The position numbers and the translations under genes are program-made. DNA of 8,413 bases. It comes from Paenibacillaceae bacterium UBA6304. GTDB lineage: Bacteria; Bacillota; Bacilli; Paenibacillales; Paenibacillaceae. Position 1 is the stretch's first letter. Each line of letters begins with the position of its first letter. Location: assembly GCA_002439285.1 (NCBI GenBank), contig DJTQ01000004.1, positions 1 through 8,413 of the forward strand, written 5' to 3'. The notes beneath the pieces were generated by a model. It made no database searches. It was not told the origin of the DNA and saw nothing but the letters and a program-made list of their open reading frames with translations. This document shows positions 5,834 through 8,413 of this stretch, piece after piece.

Positions 5834-7054
5834 ATGAAACATACTTTAAGCGTGACGCTAAGAGCAGCCCTAGCGATCACTCTGTTAGTCGGAATTTGCG
5901 GCTGCTGGTCGGCTGAAGAATTAAATAACCGGGCATTTGTCATGATGATGCTCATAGACGAAGCAGAGGATGGGCAAACGGAGTTGACGCTCTCCTTTAC
6001 CCTACCCAACCGGATGATTCCCGGCCAAGCCGGAGGTGGGGGTGGTGGTGGAGGCACCGCCGATAAACCTTATACTTTTGTCACAAAGAAGGCCAAGACG
6101 ATTAGTGAAGCGTGGGAACTGATCAAAGACGACAACTCCAGAAGAATCTCCTTCGGACAAACCCGAATTGTCGTGATTGGACGAAAATATGCGGAGAAAG
6201 GTCTCGATCCGCTGCTGGAGTTTGCCGCACGGCAGCCTGCCTTTCATCTCAGTTCCAATCTGTTCGTAACACCCAATAAGGCAATTGAGATTGCGAACGC
6301 TCCCACCGTATTCGAGCGGTTCATTTCTGAAATCTTATTGAAATTCATCTCGCAACACCTGACCCTCGACACAACGATCAAGGACTTAATGATGGCGAGG
6401 TATAAAGGAGGCGATATTTTATTGCCGCTACTCTCATTTACTTTAAAACCTGAAATAGGAAGTGGCGAAAGTAAGAAACATGCCTGGATGGGAACAGACG
6501 GAGCCGCAATTATAAGAGAAGGGAAGATGTCTAAGATCAGAATGAATTCAGAACAATTAAGAGGTTCGCTGTGGATCAGTTCCCAGTTGGAATCTTCCAT
6601 TATCAGTGTTGATTCTCCAACAGACGGGAAAACCGTCAACGCTATCGCTCAAGGGATTGGAACCAAAATTTCTCCTGTTATTAAGGATGGAAAAATCTCA
6701 TTTAAAATCCGGAGCAGCGCCACTTCTTATATCGTTGCTTCCGACTCCGATATTGATTTGAAAAATGATGAAATGCTTCAAAAGTTACAAGAAGCCTTTC
6801 AAAAAAAAATTGAGTCTAGGTTGAAGGAAGTCATCGCCAAAACAAAGGAAGCGCGATCCGACGCTTTTCTCATGAACCAGTACCTTTACTGGAGATATCC
6901 AAAAGTATGGAATCGGATTAAAACCGATTGGCGGGATTATTATGCCGATGAGATGCCGGTTGATGTATCCGTGAAGATCATCATCAAGCGGACAGGTGGA
7001 ATAATCCGTTCCGTTACCCAGGAAGAATTAATTAAAGGACAAAATAGGAGGTAA
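5834..7054 (+). CDS. GerC-type germinant receptor lipoprotein (Ger(x)C family)
   Basis: This is a 406-residue lipoprotein of normal family length. Residues 1-23 are a lipoprotein signal peptide: MKH and a hydrophobic run ending in VGICG, then the lipobox Cys24 followed by W, which matches the GCW start typical of GerC proteins. Cys22 just before it is a less usual extra cysteine. The mature part opens with the conserved AEELNNRAFV. It contains FGQTRIVVIGRKYAEKGLDP, found in this family around a receptor surface domain, and ends with the mixed alpha/beta C-terminal GerAC domain (about 200-400). A run of eight glycines (67-74) is inserted after the RMIPGQA segment. The protein is anchored on the outer face of the inner spore membrane and is required for receptor function. 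The ATG at 5834 is chosen because it starts the signal peptide and follows AAAGGATGAG; the upstream in-frame GTG at 5801 would add a charged leader overlapping the A gene. Confidence 0.95.
   Translation: MKHTLSVTLRAALAITLLVGICGCWSAEELNNRAFVMMMLIDEAEDGQTELTLSFTLPNRMIPGQAGGGGGGGGTADKPYTFVTKKAKTISEAWELIKDDNSRRISFGQTRIVVIGRKYAEKGLDPLLEFAARQPAFHLSSNLFVTPNKAIEIANAPTVFERFISEILLKFISQHLTLDTTIKDLMMARYKGGDILLPLLSFTLKPEIGSGESKKHAWMGTDGAAIIREGKMSKIRMNSEQLRGSLWISSQLESSIISVDSPTDGKTVNAIAQGIGTKISPVIKDGKISFKIRSSATSYIVASDSDIDLKNDEMLQKLQEAFQKKIESRLKEVIAKTKEARSDAFLMNQYLYWRYPKVWNRIKTDWRDYYADEMPVDVSVKIIIKRTGGIIRSVTQEELIKGQNRR
6032..6055 (+). repeat. Glycine-codon repeat (GGN x8) inside the GerC-type gene
   Basis: Eight consecutive GGN codons encode Gly67-Gly74 of the lipoprotein. 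Most are GGT or GGA/GGG, giving a G-rich imperfect trinucleotide repeat prone to length change. It lies in a loop-like polar segment, so length variation should be tolerated. Confidence 0.9.
6801..6809 (+). repeat. A9 mononucleotide run inside the GerC-type gene
   Basis: Nine consecutive A bases span the codons for Gln-Lys-Lys-Ile in the C-terminal domain. Loss or gain of one A would truncate the protein; runs of this length favour polymerase slippage. Confidence 0.9.
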
Positions 7055-7060
7055 CATTCG

Positions 7061-7285
7061 ATGATCTGGATCGGCATCATGTTTCTTGCGATCATGGTAT
7101 TTGAATGGAGAAGTCAAAGAAAATCTCAGTCCAATCGCCGCGATCAATGGATCGTCCTGACCATATCGGTTTGTCTGTTTATCCTGACGGAGGTACTGTT
7201 TGCCATTAAAGACAAATGGAATATCGCCATCTTGTTTCACTTGGTTGGCAGGTCTATAGGAACGTTGATGTTCGGAGGATCTTAA
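7061..7285 (+). CDS. Small two-helix membrane protein of the germination operon (D-subunit candidate)
   Basis: This is a 74-residue protein with no recognised enzyme motif. Helix 1 spans about residues 2-16 (IWIGIMFLAIMVFEW). A strongly basic loop follows at 17-29 (R17, R20, K21, R26, R27), then helix 2 at 30-49. The tail 50-74 (KDKW, then a hydrophobic stretch ending GTLMFGGS) may lie on or in the membrane. The positive loop predicts that both ends face outward. It has its own strong site AGGAGG (7046-7051), 9 nt before the ATG, and starts 6 bp after the C gene stop, with the B gene 17 bp downstream. This placement makes it a real gene. Some gerA-family operons of Bacillus encode 60-80-residue two-helix D proteins that modulate receptor activity; size, topology and location fit, though membership is inferred without alignment. 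Confidence 0.8.
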   Translation: MIWIGIMFLAIMVFEWRSQRKSQSNRRDQWIVLTISVCLFILTEVLFAIKDKWNIAILFHLVGRSIGTLMFGGS

Positions 7286-7302
7286 ATTAGGAGGGATAAG
7301 CC

Positions 7303-8413
7303 ATGCAAAAAAGCGTCTCCACCACTCAAATTTTTTCGCTCTTCAATTTGCATATTTTCACGACGGTAATTGCCTTTTTGCTAGGCATGCTCATTAACGG
7401 AAGCCGATTCTCAACACCGGTTGCCACCATCATCGGCGCTTTTCTCGCCTTAGCCTTAGTTTACCCCTCCTATAAAGTAGCCTCATCCAGGCCGAATGAG
7501 TTTCTTGCAGAATATGGTGGGCAAATTATTGGCAAAGGCCCGCATACATTCATTATTCTGTATATTGTAGTAGTTAAGCTGCTGTTATCCGCAATGAACC
7601 TAAGACAGATGTCCGACTTTCTTATCTCTGTGTATTTAATCGATACGCCTTCATGGGCGGTAATTCTGATCTTCGGTCTTTGCATCGCTTATGCGGTCAG
7701 ATCCGGAATAACCACCATTTTCCGGGCGGCACAAGGCATCTTCCTGGTCAGTGCTGTCGCGTTCTTACTTATCCCCTTCCTCGCTATGCAGGAGATTGAG
7801 AAGGACGCCTTGATTGCGTTAGTAACTCACTTGAATCTCAAAGATATGTCTAACGGAATTGCCTACAATTTAAGCATGTTCGGCGAACTGGCGTTCATGT
7901 TTCTTCTCTATCCCTATTTGAAAGAACCGAAAAAAGTAATGAAAACCTATTTGTTCACTATCATTACTTCGCTGGTCATCATTATGTCGCATCTCATTCC
8001 AGTCCTTTTGACATTCGGCGCGGAATTAGCCCCCAACCTCATGTTTCCTGACTTGGAATTAATCCGGTTTATCCGGGCGGGCTCGTTTATCGAGACGCTT
8101 GATCCGATCCTGATTATTTTGTGGTTGACCAGTATTTTTGTTAAAGTTTCCTTTTTAAGTTCTGTAGCCGTGATCTGTATTTCACAATTAATAGGAATTA
8201 AGGATCACAAGCCCTTAGCCCTGCCCGTTGTCGCCTTTATTGGTGTTCTATCCGTCACGATTGCAAGAACGCAACAGGAGTTGGCACAATTTTTAGCAAC
8301 TAATCTTGCCCCTTTCGTGCTTGTTGCAGAGTATCTGTTCCCGGCAATTTATTGGGTAGTTTACCTCATTCGGAGCAAAAGACAAAAAAAGAAACCCGCC
8401 GAGACCCAGTCGA
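7303..8413 (+). CDS. GerB-type germinant receptor permease subunit, 3' end outside window
   Basis: The frame stays open from ATG 7303 to the window edge (370 codons plus one base, no stop). Family members are about 360-370 residues and the last visible residues are polar and basic (SKRQKKKPAETQS), so almost the whole protein is present. It has about ten hydrophobic segments, near 10-30, 38-55, 81-100, 117-133, 144-162, 187-204, 216-239, 267-290, 305-320 and 334-356. Family-like pieces are FGELAFMFLLYPYLKEP (about 193-209) and ETLDPILIILWLTSIF (about 264-279). GerB proteins resemble amino acid/polyamine/organocation transporters and bind the germinant within the receptor complex in the inner spore membrane. 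Shine-Dalgarno AGGAGGG (7289-7295) lies 7 nt before the start. Placing B last gives the order A-C-D-B. Confidence 0.95.
   Translation, partial: MQKSVSTTQIFSLFNLHIFTTVIAFLLGMLINGSRFSTPVATIIGAFLALALVYPSYKVASSRPNEFLAEYGGQIIGKGPHTFIILYIVVVKLLLSAMNLRQMSDFLISVYLIDTPSWAVILIFGLCIAYAVRSGITTIFRAAQGIFLVSAVAFLLIPFLAMQEIEKDALIALVTHLNLKDMSNGIAYNLSMFGELAFMFLLYPYLKEPKKVMKTYLFTIITSLVIIMSHLIPVLLTFGAELAPNLMFPDLELIRFIRAGSFIETLDPILIILWLTSIFVKVSFLSSVAVICISQLIGIKDHKPLALPVVAFIGVLSVTIARTQQELAQFLATNLAPFVLVAEYLFPAIYWVVYLIRSKRQKKKPAETQS

Noticed and set aside
5811..5834. A6 run near the end of the A gene as a frameshift site joining A and C proteins
   Set aside because: The C gene frame is +1 relative to A, not -1 as at classical A-AAA-AAG sites, and a fusion would bury a lipoprotein signal peptide; a separate start with a ribosome site explains the layout.
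5764..6057. Minus-strand frame starting with a run of prolines
   Set aside because: The proline run is only the complement of the glycine codons of the GerC-type gene; no start signals or protein family support it.

Overview
The window looks like chromosomal DNA of an endospore-forming Firmicute, most likely Paenibacillaceae (Paenibacillus or a relative). The evidence is a gerA-type spore germination operon, strong AGGAGG-type ribosome binding sites, use of TTG as a start codon, moderate GC content, and a family 4 glycosidase paired with a BadF-type sugar kinase. The genus is an inference. No RNA gene, mobile element, phage gene or CRISPR array was seen.

Layout. (1) Positions 1-2098, + strand: the 3' part of a GH4 NAD/Mn-dependent 6-phospho-glycosidase overlaps a BadF/BadG-type (GlcNAc kinase-like) sugar kinase by ATGA. 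Together they look like the end of a sugar-6-phosphate utilisation operon. (2) Positions 2099-2165: a short regulatory gap with two related palindromes 20 bp apart and a TATAAT box. (3) Positions 2166-2900, + strand: a membrane-anchored or secreted L,D-transpeptidase (YkuD) with a C-terminal peptidoglycan-binding domain. (4) Positions 2919-2980: a strong hairpin serving as a shared terminator for convergent genes. (5) Positions 2975-4018, - strand: an HD-GYP domain protein, a likely cyclic-di-nucleotide phosphodiesterase in which one usual metal ligand is replaced. (6) Positions 4019-4233: an AT-rich divergent intergenic region with a candidate sigma-G promoter. (7) Positions 4234-8413, + strand: a germinant receptor operon in the order A (GerA-type), C (GerC-type lipoprotein), a 74-residue two-helix membrane protein (D-type candidate), then B (GerB-type permease, which runs off the window with its reading frame still open).

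How the genes work together. The A, B and C products form a germinant receptor in the inner membrane of the spore. The small D-type protein probably modulates it. Gaps of 7, 6 and 17 bp, each with a Shine-Dalgarno sequence, indicate one transcript. The glycosidase-kinase pair is metabolically separate: the glycosidase would cleave a phosphorylated disaccharide, and the kinase would phosphorylate the free sugar released. The L,D-transpeptidase and HD-GYP genes are single-gene units between the two operons.

Most of the window is recognisable and conventional. The points most worth a second look are the small gene inside the germination operon, the altered metal site of the HD-GYP protein, the paired palindromes over the L,D-transpeptidase promoter, and the Gly8 and A9 tracts in the GerC-type gene.
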